A stretch of DNA of 64,000 nucleotides from JACDAN01 sp963842235 (GTDB taxonomy: Bacteria; Actinomycetota; Thermoleophilia; Gaiellales; Gaiellaceae). Position numbers and translations under genes: made by a program. The notes under the pieces were generated by a model. That model did not search any database and was not told the DNA's origin. It saw only the letters and a list, made by a program, of their open reading frames with translations. Location: assembly GCA_963842235.1 (NCBI GenBank), contig CAWJFT010000001.1:868001-932000 (forward strand). Reading direction: 5' to 3'. This document shows, piece after piece, positions 33,150-40,780 of the stretch. Within the stretch, counting starts at the first letter, position 1, and each line of letters begins with the position of its first letter.

Positions 33150-34798
33150 GGCCACAGCCGCCGAAGTACGTGTTCGTGACGGGCGGGGTCGTCTCGTCGC
33201 TCGGGAAGGGAATCACGGCCGCCTCGCTCGGCCGGCTGCTCAAAGCCCGCGGCCTGAAGGTCCAGGTCCAGAAGTTCGACCCGTATCTCAATGTGGATCC
33301 GGGCACGATGAGCCCGTTCCAGCACGGCGAGGTGTTCGTCACCGAGGACGGCGCCGAGACCGATCTCGACATCGGCCACTACGAGCGCTTCGTCGACGAG
33401 AACCTCTCACGGAACGCGAACCACACGTCGGGATCGATCTGGTACTCGGTCCTGCGGAAGGAGCGGAAGGGCGAGTACCTGGGCTCGACGGTCCAGGTGA
33501 TCCCCCACATCACGAACGAGATCAAGGAGCGGATCCGCCGCGTCGCCGAGGCGACCGACACGGACGTCGTCATCAGCGAGGTCGGGGGGACCGTCGGCGA
33601 CATCGAGTCGCTCCCGTTCCTCGAGGCTATTCGGCAGTTCCGGCGCGAAGCCGGTCAGGAGAACGTCATCTACGTCCACGTCACGTACGTCCCGTTCGTC
33701 GATTCGGCCGGCGAGCTGAAGACGAAGCCGACGCAGCATTCGGTCAACGAGCTGCGCCGCATCGGTATCCACCCGGACATCGTCGTCGCCCGCTCCACCG
33801 AAGGCCTGAGCCCCGACCTCCGCGACAAGATCGCGATGTTCGCCGACATCGAGCCGCGCGCCGTGATCGTGAACCGCGACGTTCACGACGTCTACCTCGT
33901 GCCCTCGGCGCTCCAGGCGGAAGGGCTCGACAAGCTCGTGGCGGAGAAGCTGAACCTGCCCGAGGTCGACGCGGATCTCGGCGAGTGGAACGACCTCACG
34001 GCTCGAATTGAGCAGCTGGGCGAGCCCGTGGAGATCGGTCTCGTCGGCAAGTACGTGAAGCTCCACGACGCCTACCTTTCCGTCCATGAGGCGCTCAAGC
34101 ACGCGGGGATTCACCACGGGTGCGGCGTCCGCGTGCGCTGGGTCGACGCCGAGGGTGCCTCCCTGGAAGAGCTCCAAGCAGAGCTCGAGCAGGTCGACGG
34201 CGTGCTCGTCCCCGGCGGCTTCGGCTCTCGGGGCTGGGAGGGCAAGATCATGGCCTGCCGGGTCGCGCGCGAGCAGGGGATTCCGTACCTCGGAATCTGC
34301 CTCGGCATGCACGTGGCCGTGTCCGAGTTCGCGCGGCACGTGGTGGGGTTGTCCGGCGCGAACTCGACCGAGATGGATCCCGAGACGCCCTATCCCGTCA
34401 TCGACCTGCTCCCCGAACAGAAGGAGGTCGAGGATCTCGGCGGGACGATGCGGCTGGGCGCACAGGCGGTCGAGCTCGTCGAGGGGACGCGGACGCGGGA
34501 GGCCTACCGCGAGCCGGTCGTGAACGAGCGGCACCGGCATCGCTACGAGGTGAACAACCACTTCCGTCCGCGGCTTGAGGAAGCAGGGCTCGTGGTCTCC
34601 GGGACCTACCAGGAGGGCCGTCTCGTCGAGATCGTCGAGATCCCGGATCATCCGTGGTTCGTCGCCAGCCAGTTCCATCCTGAGTTCAAGTCCCGCCCGA
34701 CGCGGCCCGCGCCGCTCTTCCGTGAGTTCGTCGGCGCGGCGCTGGAGCGCTCGCGGGCGCGAAGCACACCCGCCGAGCGGGCCGGCGTTCCGGCCTGA
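33146..34798 (+). CDS. pyrG: CTP synthase
   Basis: Glutamine-dependent amination of UTP to CTP. 550 residues from ATG 33146 (the frame is open upstream only as an extension through the leader). The amidoligase domain begins KYVFVTGGVVSSLGKGITAASLG and has EVGGTVGDIESLPFLEA; the class I glutamine amidotransferase domain has the nucleophile in LGICLGMHVAVSEFARHV and the HPEF triad residues near the end. Its start is coupled to the short leader ORF at 33066. Confidence 0.97.
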   Translation: MRPQPPKYVFVTGGVVSSLGKGITAASLGRLLKARGLKVQVQKFDPYLNVDPGTMSPFQHGEVFVTEDGAETDLDIGHYERFVDENLSRNANHTSGSIWYSVLRKERKGEYLGSTVQVIPHITNEIKERIRRVAEATDTDVVISEVGGTVGDIESLPFLEAIRQFRREAGQENVIYVHVTYVPFVDSAGELKTKPTQHSVNELRRIGIHPDIVVARSTEGLSPDLRDKIAMFADIEPRAVIVNRDVHDVYLVPSALQAEGLDKLVAEKLNLPEVDADLGEWNDLTARIEQLGEPVEIGLVGKYVKLHDAYLSVHEALKHAGIHHGCGVRVRWVDAEGASLEELQAELEQVDGVLVPGGFGSRGWEGKIMACRVAREQGIPYLGICLGMHVAVSEFARHVVGLSGANSTEMDPETPYPVIDLLPEQKEVEDLGGTMRLGAQAVELVEGTRTREAYREPVVNERHRHRYEVNNHFRPRLEEAGLVVSGTYQEGRLVEIVEIPDHPWFVASQFHPEFKSRPTRPAPLFREFVGAALERSRARSTPAERAGVPA

Positions 34799-34817
34799 CG
34801 TCGCGTTTACGAAGTAG

Positions 34818-34842
34818 GCACGAAGCGGTTTCTCCTTCGTGC
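34818..34842 (+). terminator. Hairpin after pyrG
   Basis: GCACGAAG / CTTCGTGC, 8-bp stem with a 9-base loop, 20 bases after the pyrG stop. There is no T tract; it could be a factor-dependent end or an operator of the next gene. Confidence 0.4.
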
Positions 34843-34854
34843 GGCCGTTGTCCA

Positions 34855-34860
34855 TATGGT
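34855..34860 (+). promoter_or_regulatory. leaderless -10 box for the secreted protein
   Basis: TATGGT followed by 7 bases and ATG 34868. Confidence 0.55.
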
Positions 34861-34867
34861 AAACGGC

Positions 34868-35758
34868 ATGAAGAAATCAAACCTCATAGTTCTGGGAGCG
34901 GCGTTGATGGCCCTGCTGGCGGTGCCCGCTTCGACTGCTGCCGGCGGCCCGGGCAAGGTGAACATCGTCCCCGCCGACTGCGGCGACAGGTACGACAATG
35001 ACGACGACGGGAGGGTTGACTACCCAGCCGATCCGGGCTGCACAAGCTCTTCGGACGGCGACGAGTGGAATCCACCGCCGCCACCACCTCCGCCTCCTCC
35101 GCCACCGCCTCCTCCTCCACCGCCTCCAGCCTGCTCCGATGGGGCAGACAATGACGGCGACGGGTTCAACAACTACCCGAGCGATCCGGGCTGCTCATCT
35201 GCTTCGGACAACGACGAGTGGAACGACTGGGCCTCGCTGGCAGAAGTGGGGACGTTCACCTGGGGCGAAACGTCGTATGCCTGCGGGACGGCCGGTGCGG
35301 ATGCGAACCAGTGGTACGCCCCGGGAGTCTTGGCGGACAGCATCCCGCCCGGCGACGGCCTCACGGGAACAGCGGTAGATACTTTCTGCCCGCTGTCCAC
35401 GTCGCGGTGCAAGAAGCAGGTCTGGGAGACCGAGATGATCCAGAAGCTGACCCCGTGGGGCCCGAGCTACCGGGCGCTGACGTTCAAGGGCTTCTACAGC
35501 GTCTGCTACCGCTACAACGACGGCATCGTCACGGTGAAGGGGCGAGCGGCCGACTGTTACGCCCCGCAGGTGCCGTGGCAGTGCAACGGAATCGCTGAGG
35601 GATACCCGTGGCACTACCGTGCCGCGAAGTACGTCGAGTTTCACTACCGCATCAAGGCTTGCATCCAGGGCAGCGGTTGCACCGTCGGACGCCAGCCGTG
35701 GGTGACGATTACGTTCTTCGACAACAACACGCAAAACTTCACTCAGGGTCTGGCATGA
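34868..35758 (+). CDS. Secreted protein with two calcium-type repeats and a polyproline linker
   Basis: 296 residues from ATG 34868 (an in-frame ATG at 34856 is inside the promoter). Signal peptide MKKSNLIVLGAALMALLAVPASTAAG. Two copies of a C-x-D-x-x-DNDxDG-x-x-x-YPxDPGC-x-x-x-x-D-x-DEW repeat flank a run of 19 consecutive prolines (35069-35125). The aspartate ladder is that of thrombospondin type 3-like calcium-binding repeats. The C-terminal 170 residues contain eight cysteines and aromatic-rich strands and match nothing I know. It is probably exported and cell-surface or secreted. The polyproline run should demand EF-P. It is coupled by ATGA to a tiny membrane protein. Confidence 0.8.
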   Translation: MKKSNLIVLGAALMALLAVPASTAAGGPGKVNIVPADCGDRYDNDDDGRVDYPADPGCTSSSDGDEWNPPPPPPPPPPPPPPPPPPPACSDGADNDGDGFNNYPSDPGCSSASDNDEWNDWASLAEVGTFTWGETSYACGTAGADANQWYAPGVLADSIPPGDGLTGTAVDTFCPLSTSRCKKQVWETEMIQKLTPWGPSYRALTFKGFYSVCYRYNDGIVTVKGRAADCYAPQVPWQCNGIAEGYPWHYRAAKYVEFHYRIKACIQGSGCTVGRQPWVTITFFDNNTQNFTQGLA

Positions 35759-35841
35759 ACACCGTCAAGTGGATCCTCATCGGAGCGGTAGTCGTCTTCG
35801 GCGTGATGATCTATCTCTCGTACATGGTGACGATGGGCTAG
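35755..35841 (+). CDS. 28-residue membrane microprotein
   Basis: MNTVKWILIGAVVVFGVM continuing to a short polar end; essentially one transmembrane helix. The ATG overlaps the stop of the secreted protein (ATGA), so it is translationally coupled to it, and an intrinsic terminator begins within its last codons. It may anchor or help export its partner; this is inferred from linkage only. Confidence 0.65.
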   Translation: MNTVKWILIGAVVVFGVMIYLSYMVTMG

Positions 35842-35860
35842 TCCCGTCCGTCGTTTTCTT
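35829..35860 (+). terminator. Intrinsic terminator after the microprotein
   Basis: Stem GACGATGGG / CCC-GT-C-CGTC (9 bp with one bulge, loop CTAGT) followed by GTTTTCTT. It overlaps the stop codon of the 28-residue ORF. Confidence 0.7.
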
Positions 35861-35902
35861 GCAGGCAGGCTGAGTGGCTCGGATCGTCGGCGCCTATCAA
35901 CC

Positions 35903-36059
35903 GCCTCTAACAGAACGAAGCCTTGTGCCGCCCTGCTGCGCTGGGCGGCGCGAGGCTGCGTCCTCGGTCTCGCCCGTATCCCTATACGAACGAGACGCTG
36001 CGTCGTTCCCTCGCACCACCCATCGCACCCGGACGACGAAGCGTCATTCAGTTAGAGGC
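35903..36059 (+). other. Folded multi-hairpin element (structured RNA or hairpin repeat)
   Basis: A 157-base gene-free block closed by GCCTCTAAC (35903-35911) and GTTAGAGGC (36051-36059). Inside are three hairpins. First, GCCTTGTGCCGCCC (35920-35933) with GGGCGGCGCGAGGC (35943-35956), 14 continuous pairs including two G-U. Second, GTCTCG-CC-CGTAT with ATACG-AA-CGAGAC (35967-35996). Third, 35994-36008 with 36031-36045, 14 of 15 paired. The G-U pairs favour RNA from the plus strand. No clear promoter was found. It ends directly before the -10 box of the next gene, so it is not that gene's leader. Confidence 0.6.
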
Positions 36060-36060
36060 T

Positions 36061-36066
36061 TAGGAT
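36061..36066 (+). promoter_or_regulatory. leaderless -10 box for the peptidase
   Basis: TAGGAT followed by 7 bases and ATG 36074. Confidence 0.6.
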
Positions 36067-36073
36067 TCTGCGC

Positions 36074-37207
36074 ATGTCGCCAAGCTGGGCGCCGGACGTC
36101 GTTGCGCTCTTCACCGAGCTGGCCGCCATCCCGAGCCCACCTGGCTCGGAGCGTGCGGTCGCGGACCGCGTCGCCGCCTACCTCCAGGATCTGGGCCTCG
36201 CGGTGTCCGAGGACGACGCGGGCGCCCGAATCGGAGCGAGTGCGGGAAATCTGCTTGCCCGGCTCGAGCCTTCGAGCGCGAACGGCGGCACGCCGATCTT
36301 CCTCTGCGCTCACCTCGACACGGTTCAGCCGACTGGGCCGCTCGAGCCAGTGGTCGAAGACGGGATCGTCCGGAACGCGGGCGGAACGATCCTCGGCGCC
36401 GACAACAAGGCCGCGGTGGCCGCGATGCTCGAGGCCGTCCGCCTGATCCTGTCCGAGAACCGTCCGCACGCCGGCATCGAGCTCCTGTTCACGCCGAAGG
36501 AGGAAGTCGGGCTCCAGGGCGCCAAGGCGTTCGACGCAGAGCGGCTGGAGGCCGGAGTGGGTTTCGTCTTCGACCACGCCGCTCCGATCGGGGAGGTCAT
36601 GTTGGGGGCTCCTCACGCACGAGCGCTCGACGCGACGATGCGAGGGCGCGCGGCCCACGCAGGCATTGCGCCCGAGGAGGGCCGCTCGGCAATCGCCGCC
36701 GCGGCCCGCGCGATTACCGATTTCCGCCTCGGTCGCCTGGACGACGAGACCACGGCGAACGTCGGGCTGATCGAGGGTGGGACGGCCAAGAACATCGTTC
36801 CCGAGCGTTGCACCTTCAACATCGACGTCCGTTCGCACGACGAGCGAAAGCTCGCCGACCTCGTCCAGGAGATGCTCGAGACGATCACGTTCGCCGCGGC
36901 CCTCGAGCAGTGCGAGGCGGAGACGACGGTGGACGAGAGCTATCGCGGCTACCGCTTAGGCCGCGGTGATCTTCCTGTTCGGCTGGCTTGCGCCGCGCTC
37001 GAGCGGGAGGGGTTTCAGCCGCGGCTCGCTTTGGGCGGGGGCGGCGCGGACGCGAACATCTTCAACGAGCGCGGCCGGCCGTGTGTCAACCTCGCGAACG
37101 GGATGAGCGCGATCCACACGCCCGACGAGCACATCGCCGTCGCGGATCTCGAGCGGATGGTCGACGTCACGCTCGCCCTGGTCGACGTGGCGCGCGACGC
37201 GTCTTAG
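36074..37207 (+). CDS. M20 family metallopeptidase (peptidase T-like)
   Basis: 377 residues. Dinuclear zinc aminopeptidase fold: first ligand in LCAHLDTVQP, bridging aspartate in GTILGADNKAAVAAML, catalytic glutamate pair in FTPKEEVGLQGAKAF, later ligand FDHAAP, and the final histidine in AIHTPDEHIAV. The dimerisation domain has GRAAHAGIAPEEGRSA. It resembles the PepT-like group that trims peptides in the cytoplasm; specificity is unknown. Confidence 0.9.
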   Translation: MSPSWAPDVVALFTELAAIPSPPGSERAVADRVAAYLQDLGLAVSEDDAGARIGASAGNLLARLEPSSANGGTPIFLCAHLDTVQPTGPLEPVVEDGIVRNAGGTILGADNKAAVAAMLEAVRLILSENRPHAGIELLFTPKEEVGLQGAKAFDAERLEAGVGFVFDHAAPIGEVMLGAPHARALDATMRGRAAHAGIAPEEGRSAIAAAARAITDFRLGRLDDETTANVGLIEGGTAKNIVPERCTFNIDVRSHDERKLADLVQEMLETITFAAALEQCEAETTVDESYRGYRLGRGDLPVRLACAALEREGFQPRLALGGGGADANIFNERGRPCVNLANGMSAIHTPDEHIAVADLERMVDVTLALVDVARDAS

Positions 37208-37210
37208 CCT
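37205..37210 (+). promoter_or_regulatory. -10-like box before the aldo/keto reductase
   Basis: TAGCCT overlapping the peptidase stop, only 4 bases from GTG 37215; the spacing is shorter than elsewhere. Confidence 0.35.
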
Positions 37211-37214
37211 GGCC

Positions 37215-37991
37215 GTGGAGGAGCGGCGCCTCGGGCCCGTCGTAGGGCTCGGCACATGGAACACGTTCGGCGGTGACGACGAGCTCGCGGGCGACGTGGT
37301 GCAAGCGGCCTGGGGCGCGGGCACGCGGGTCTTCGACTCCTCTCCGATGTATGGGCGCGCCGAGCGCTCGCTGGCCGCGGCGCTCGAGGGACGGCGCGAA
37401 GAGGCGGCGGTAGCGACGAAGATCTGGGCGCCCACCGTTGAGCAGGGGATGCACCAATTCGCGGAGCAACTCGACCTCTTCGGGCGCGTTGAGATCGAGC
37501 AGGTGCACAACCTCGTCAGCTGGCGCGAGCACCTGGGCTGGCTCGAGGAGGAGCGCACCGCCGGTCGCGCCGGGCTGCTCGGGGTCACGCACTACGCGCC
37601 GAGCGCGTTCGGCGAGCTTGGCCAGGCGCTCGAGACCCGGTCCTTCCAGACGGTGCAGGTGCCCTACAACCCGTACGAGCGTGAAAGTGAGCGTCGGATC
37701 CTGCCGCTCGCGGCAGAGCTCGGCGTCGCCGTCATTGTCATGCGTCCGCTTGCCGAGGGGGAGCTGCTCGACCGGGTGCCGGAGCCGGAGGAGCTCGAGC
37801 CACTCAGGGAATTCGGGGTCGAGACCTGGGCGCAGGCGCTCCTCAAGTGGGCGCTCTCCGATCAGCGCGTAGACGTCGTGATCCCGGCGACACGCAACCC
37901 GCTTCACGCCGCAGAGAACGCATTCGCAGGCTCGCCGCCCTGGTTCGGCCCTGAGGAGCGCCGGCTGGTCGAGCGGCTGGCGCGCGCATAG
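37215..37991 (+). CDS. Aldo/keto reductase
   Basis: 258 residues from GTG 37215. (beta/alpha)8 barrel oxidoreductase: FDSSPMYGRAERSL holds the catalytic aspartate/tyrosine region, VATKIWAP the lysine, and EQVHNLVSWREH the histidine. NADPH-binding residues are suggested by VIPATRNPLHAAEN near the end. The substrate is not predictable. It sits between the M20 peptidase and alanine dehydrogenase. Confidence 0.88.
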   Translation: MEERRLGPVVGLGTWNTFGGDDELAGDVVQAAWGAGTRVFDSSPMYGRAERSLAAALEGRREEAAVATKIWAPTVEQGMHQFAEQLDLFGRVEIEQVHNLVSWREHLGWLEEERTAGRAGLLGVTHYAPSAFGELGQALETRSFQTVQVPYNPYERESERRILPLAAELGVAVIVMRPLAEGELLDRVPEPEELEPLREFGVETWAQALLKWALSDQRVDVVIPATRNPLHAAENAFAGSPPWFGPEERRLVERLARA

Positions 37992-38013
37992 ACGGATATC
38001 GTTCCGCCGCCCG

Positions 38014-39135
38014 ATGAACGTCGGCGTCCCCAAGGAGATCAAGCCGGACGAGTACCGCGTCGCGCTCACGCCGGCAGGTGCGCTCGAGCTCACCCGCGAC
38101 GGCCACTCGGTCGTGGTCGAGCAGGGAGCGGGGGAGGGCAGTGCCTTCAGGGACTCCGACTACAGCAGCGTCGGAGCGCGAATCGGCTCCGTCGCGGACG
38201 TTTGGGAGGCCGAGCTCATCCTCAAGGTCAAGGAGCCGCTGCCCGAGGAGTACACGAGGCTGCGCGAGGGTCAGGTGCTCTTCACCTACCTCCATCTCGC
38301 CGCGAGCGAGGATCTGACCCGGGCGCTGATGGAGAGCGGCGCGGCGTGCGTCGCATACGAGACCGTGGAGACGGACGACCGCGCGCTTCCGCTCCTCGCG
38401 CCGATGAGCGAGATCGCCGGCCGCCTTGCGGCGCAGGCCGGTGCGGCGTTCCTGGAGAAGCCGGTCGGTGGCCAAGGGCTCCTCCTCGGAGGCGTCCCGG
38501 GCGTGGCGCCGGGCGAAGCGGTGGTGATCGGTGGAGGGATGGTCGGCTACAACGCGGCCGTGATCGCGCTGGGGCTCGGCGCGCAGGTCACGATCCTCGA
38601 GCGCTCCATCGATCGGATGCGGCATCTGGAAGAGGTGCTCGGGTCGCGCGTCACGCTCCTGATGTCGTCCGGCCTCCAGATCCAGGAGTCGGTCGCGCAT
38701 GCCGATGTCGTCATCGGCGCGGTGCTCATCCCCGGCGCGCTGGCGCCGAAGCTGATCACCCGCGAGATGGTCGCCGGCATGAAAGACGGCTCAGTGATCG
38801 CCGACGTTGCGATCGACCAGGGCGGCTGTGTGGAGACGTCACGACCGACGACGCACTCTGAGCCGGTCTTCGTCGTCGACGGCGTCATCCACTACTGCGT
38901 CGCGAACATGCCCGGTGCCGTTCCGATCACCTCTACGAAGGCGTTGACGAACGCCACGCTGCCGTATGTCGAGGGGATCGCGAACGAGGGTCTCCGCGAG
39001 GCGATCGCCCGTGATCGCGCGCTCGCGCGGGGTGTGAACGTGCTCGAAGGGAAGGTGACGTACGAAGCTGTGGCCGAAGCACACGGCCTCGACTTCACCC
39101 CGCTGGACGAGGTCCTCAGGTTCTCCCCGGTCTAG
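38014..39135 (+). CDS. ald: Alanine dehydrogenase
   Basis: NAD-dependent oxidative deamination of L-alanine to pyruvate. 373 residues. N-terminal MNVGVPKEIKPDEYRVALTP, catalytic lysine in LILKVKEPLPEE and histidine in FTYLHLAAS, the Rossmann motif VIGGGMVGYNAAVIALGLGAQV, and the C-terminal NMPGAVPITSTKAL. A TATCGT box lies 11 bases before the ATG. Its stop codon begins the outer stem of the hairpin element that follows. Confidence 0.96.
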   Translation: MNVGVPKEIKPDEYRVALTPAGALELTRDGHSVVVEQGAGEGSAFRDSDYSSVGARIGSVADVWEAELILKVKEPLPEEYTRLREGQVLFTYLHLAASEDLTRALMESGAACVAYETVETDDRALPLLAPMSEIAGRLAAQAGAAFLEKPVGGQGLLLGGVPGVAPGEAVVIGGGMVGYNAAVIALGLGAQVTILERSIDRMRHLEEVLGSRVTLLMSSGLQIQESVAHADVVIGAVLIPGALAPKLITREMVAGMKDGSVIADVAIDQGGCVETSRPTTHSEPVFVVDGVIHYCVANMPGAVPITSTKALTNATLPYVEGIANEGLREAIARDRALARGVNVLEGKVTYEAVAEAHGLDFTPLDEVLRFSPV

Positions 39136-39361
39136 TGCCCCATCCAGCAATACATGCCGGCTTCTGGCCCGCGATCACGCGGCGCCAGAGCCCACCCTCC
39201 TCCTCACCAAGGTCTACAGACCTTGGCTCGTCGGAGTGCGAACTCTGGATTCGGACGGTCGTACCGGCGAAGCCGGCACGACCTCTGCTGGTCGGCGCCG
39301 ACGAGTCGGCGCCTTGGGCTCGCGACCCAGAATTCCGGCGGCATTACCGGACGGGGCACTA
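39133..39361. other. Second multi-hairpin element
   Basis: 229 bases closed by TAGTGCCCC (39133-39141, starting on the ald stop codon) and GGGGCACTA (39353-39361, ending on the stop of the minus-strand gene); the stem extends as TCC/GGA after one mismatch. Inside are ATGCCG/CGGCAT, TCTGGC-CCGCG with its complement (39163-39189), CCAAGGTCT/AGACCTTGG (39207-39226), GGTCGT-A-CCGGC with its complement (39257-39283), GGCGCCGAC/GTCGGCGCC (39294-39313), and a weaker one near 39314-39330. Almost every base is paired. It encodes no plausible protein. Candidate MITE-like repeat, bidirectional terminator cluster, or RNA. Confidence 0.6.
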
Positions 39362-39505
39362 ACCCTCTGCCGGCTCGGGCTCTTTCCGCTTCTTCCTGGG
39401 CGCGCTAGGCGTGATCTTGACGACCAGCCAGGTGACGCCCGCAGCGAGGCTGATCACCGCGGCGATGAAGATGACCATGCCGATGAGTCCCAGGACGGTC
39501 TCCAT
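39359..39505 (-). CDS. 48-residue single-pass membrane protein
   Basis: Read on the minus strand from ATG 39505: METVLGLIGMVIFIAAVIS, a second hydrophobic stretch LAAGVTWLVVKI, then a basic tail (PRKKRKEPEPAEG). The start is supported by minus-strand TATTCT, 9 bases upstream, part of a heptamer shared with the divergent deoB leader. The family is unknown. Too short for routine gene callers. Confidence 0.6.
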   Translation of the reverse strand: METVLGLIGMVIFIAAVISLAAGVTWLVVKITPSAPRKKRKEPEPAEG

Positions 39506-39513
39506 GACCGCCG

Positions 39514-39520
39514 TAGAATA
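39514..39520. promoter_or_regulatory. Symmetric -10 heptamer shared by deoB leader and the 48-residue gene
   Basis: TAGAATA. Plus strand TAGAAT, 7 bases before GTG 39527; minus strand TATTCT, 9 bases before ATG 39505. Confidence 0.65.
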
Positions 39521-39526
39521 GCCCCC

Positions 39527-39604
39527 GTGAACCTCCGAGCTTCCTGCGGTGGCGCCTCGTGCTCGAGAGCACGGCGCCTGACGTCGTCCTTGGCCGCAAC
39601 CTAG
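39527..39604 (+). CDS. Putative deoB leader peptide
   Basis: 25 codons from a leaderless GTG (VNLRASCGGASCSRARRL and so on). The stop TAG overlaps the AGGAGG Shine-Dalgarno of deoB. The ORF contains a strong hairpin, GGCGC-CTC-GTGCTC / GAGCAC-G-GCGCC (39551-39578). Translation through it would melt the hairpin and deliver ribosomes to the deoB site. It resembles the pyrG leader in design. Coding is inferred only. Confidence 0.45.
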   Translation: MNLRASCGGASCSRARRLTSSLAAT

Positions 39605-39608
39605 GAGG
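39603..39608 (+). promoter_or_regulatory. deoB Shine-Dalgarno
   Basis: AGGAGG, 5 bases before GTG 39614; one of few strong SD sites in the window. Confidence 0.7.
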
Positions 39609-39613
39609 CATAC

Positions 39614-40780
39614 GTGCCGCGCGCGTGCGTCATCGTGCTCGACGCCGTGGGGGCGGGAGAGCTACCGGATGCGGCGGAATACGGCGACGAGGGCTCGGAC
39701 ACGCTCGGGAACGTCGCGAAGGCGGTCGGCGGGCTCGACCTTCCCAACCTCGAGGCGCTCGGGCTCGGCAACGTCGAGCCGCTCGAGGGCTGCCCACCCC
39801 AGCCGGGCGCTCCCGCCATCGCCGGGCGGCTGCTCGAGCGCTCGAAGGGCAAGGACACGACCACAGGCCACTGGGAGCTCATGGGGGTCGTCACGGAGCA
39901 GCCCTTCCCGACGTATCCGCACGGCTTTCCGTTCGAGGTCCTCGATCCATTCATGCACCGGACGGGACGCGGCGTCCTGGGGAACAAGGCCGCCTCGGGG
40001 ACGGAGATCATCGAGGAGCTCGGCGAGGAGCATCAGCGCACGGGCAAGTGGATCGTCTACACGTCCGCCGACTCGGTCTTCCAGATCGCCGCCCACGTCG
40101 ACACGATCCCGCTGGATGAGCTCTACCAGGCTTCCGAGGTCGCCCGGGAGATCCTCACCGGCAAGCACGCCGTCGGACGAGTCATCGCACGGCCTTTCGA
40201 AGGCGAGCCCGGCAACTACGTCCGGACGCCCGACCGGCACGATTGGTCCCTGAAACCCAGACAACCCAACTACCTGACCCTCGTGCGAGAGGCGGGCCAC
40301 AAGGTGCATGCGGTCGGGAAGATTCGGGACATCTTCGCCGGCGTCGACATCGACGAATCGAACACGACACGCTCGAACGTGGAGGGGATCACGCAGACCG
40401 AACGGCTGCTCCGGGAGCTCGACGACGGCCTCGTCTTCGTAAACCTGGTCGAGACCGACATGCTCTGGGGCCATCGCAACGATCCGGTCAACTTCCACCG
40501 GTGCCTTCAGGACTTCGACCGGCGGTTGCCCGACCTGCTTGCTGCGCTGCGCGATGGCGACATCCTCATCCTGACGTCCGACCACGGGTGCGACCCCACG
40601 ACACCTTCGACCGACCACTCCCGCGAGCATGCGCTGCTGCTTGCGTACGTGGAGGGGCGCAACGCAAGCGGCCACGTTCACCAGGGTGAGTTCGCCGACG
40701 TCGGATCGACGGTGAACGCCTGGCTCGGCGGAAAGGCTCCGAGGCGCGGGATCCCCGGCCAGCCGATCGTCGAGTCTTGA
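39614..40780 (+). CDS. deoB: Phosphopentomutase
   Basis: Interconverts (deoxy)ribose 1- and 5-phosphate in nucleoside salvage. 388 residues, alkaline-phosphatase superfamily with two metals: the N-terminal ligand aspartate in IVLDAVGAGELPDA, the phosphorylated threonine region in GKDTTTGHWELMG, and DHGCDPTTPSTDHSREH near the C-terminus. The GTG start follows a perfect SD. It shares its operon with a nucleoside phosphorylase two genes on, which supplies its substrate. Confidence 0.96.
   Translation: MPRACVIVLDAVGAGELPDAAEYGDEGSDTLGNVAKAVGGLDLPNLEALGLGNVEPLEGCPPQPGAPAIAGRLLERSKGKDTTTGHWELMGVVTEQPFPTYPHGFPFEVLDPFMHRTGRGVLGNKAASGTEIIEELGEEHQRTGKWIVYTSADSVFQIAAHVDTIPLDELYQASEVAREILTGKHAVGRVIARPFEGEPGNYVRTPDRHDWSLKPRQPNYLTLVREAGHKVHAVGKIRDIFAGVDIDESNTTRSNVEGITQTERLLRELDDGLVFVNLVETDMLWGHRNDPVNFHRCLQDFDRRLPDLLAALRDGDILILTSDHGCDPTTPSTDHSREHALLLAYVEGRNASGHVHQGEFADVGSTVNAWLGGKAPRRGIPGQPIVES

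Noticed and set aside
32263..33372. Long minus-strand ORF over recN and the pyrG leader
   Set aside because: A GC-rich shadow frame; composition and lack of motifs indicate it is not a gene.
35903..36059. Integron attC site (ends CTAAC ... GTTAG)
   Set aside because: The ends do not fit RYYYAAC/GTTRRRY exactly, the interior has three separate hairpins instead of one imperfect stem with extrahelical bases, and there is no cassette array or integrase.
39133..39361. CRISPR-like array
   Set aside because: The repeated units are inverted, not direct, and differ from each other; no cas genes are near.
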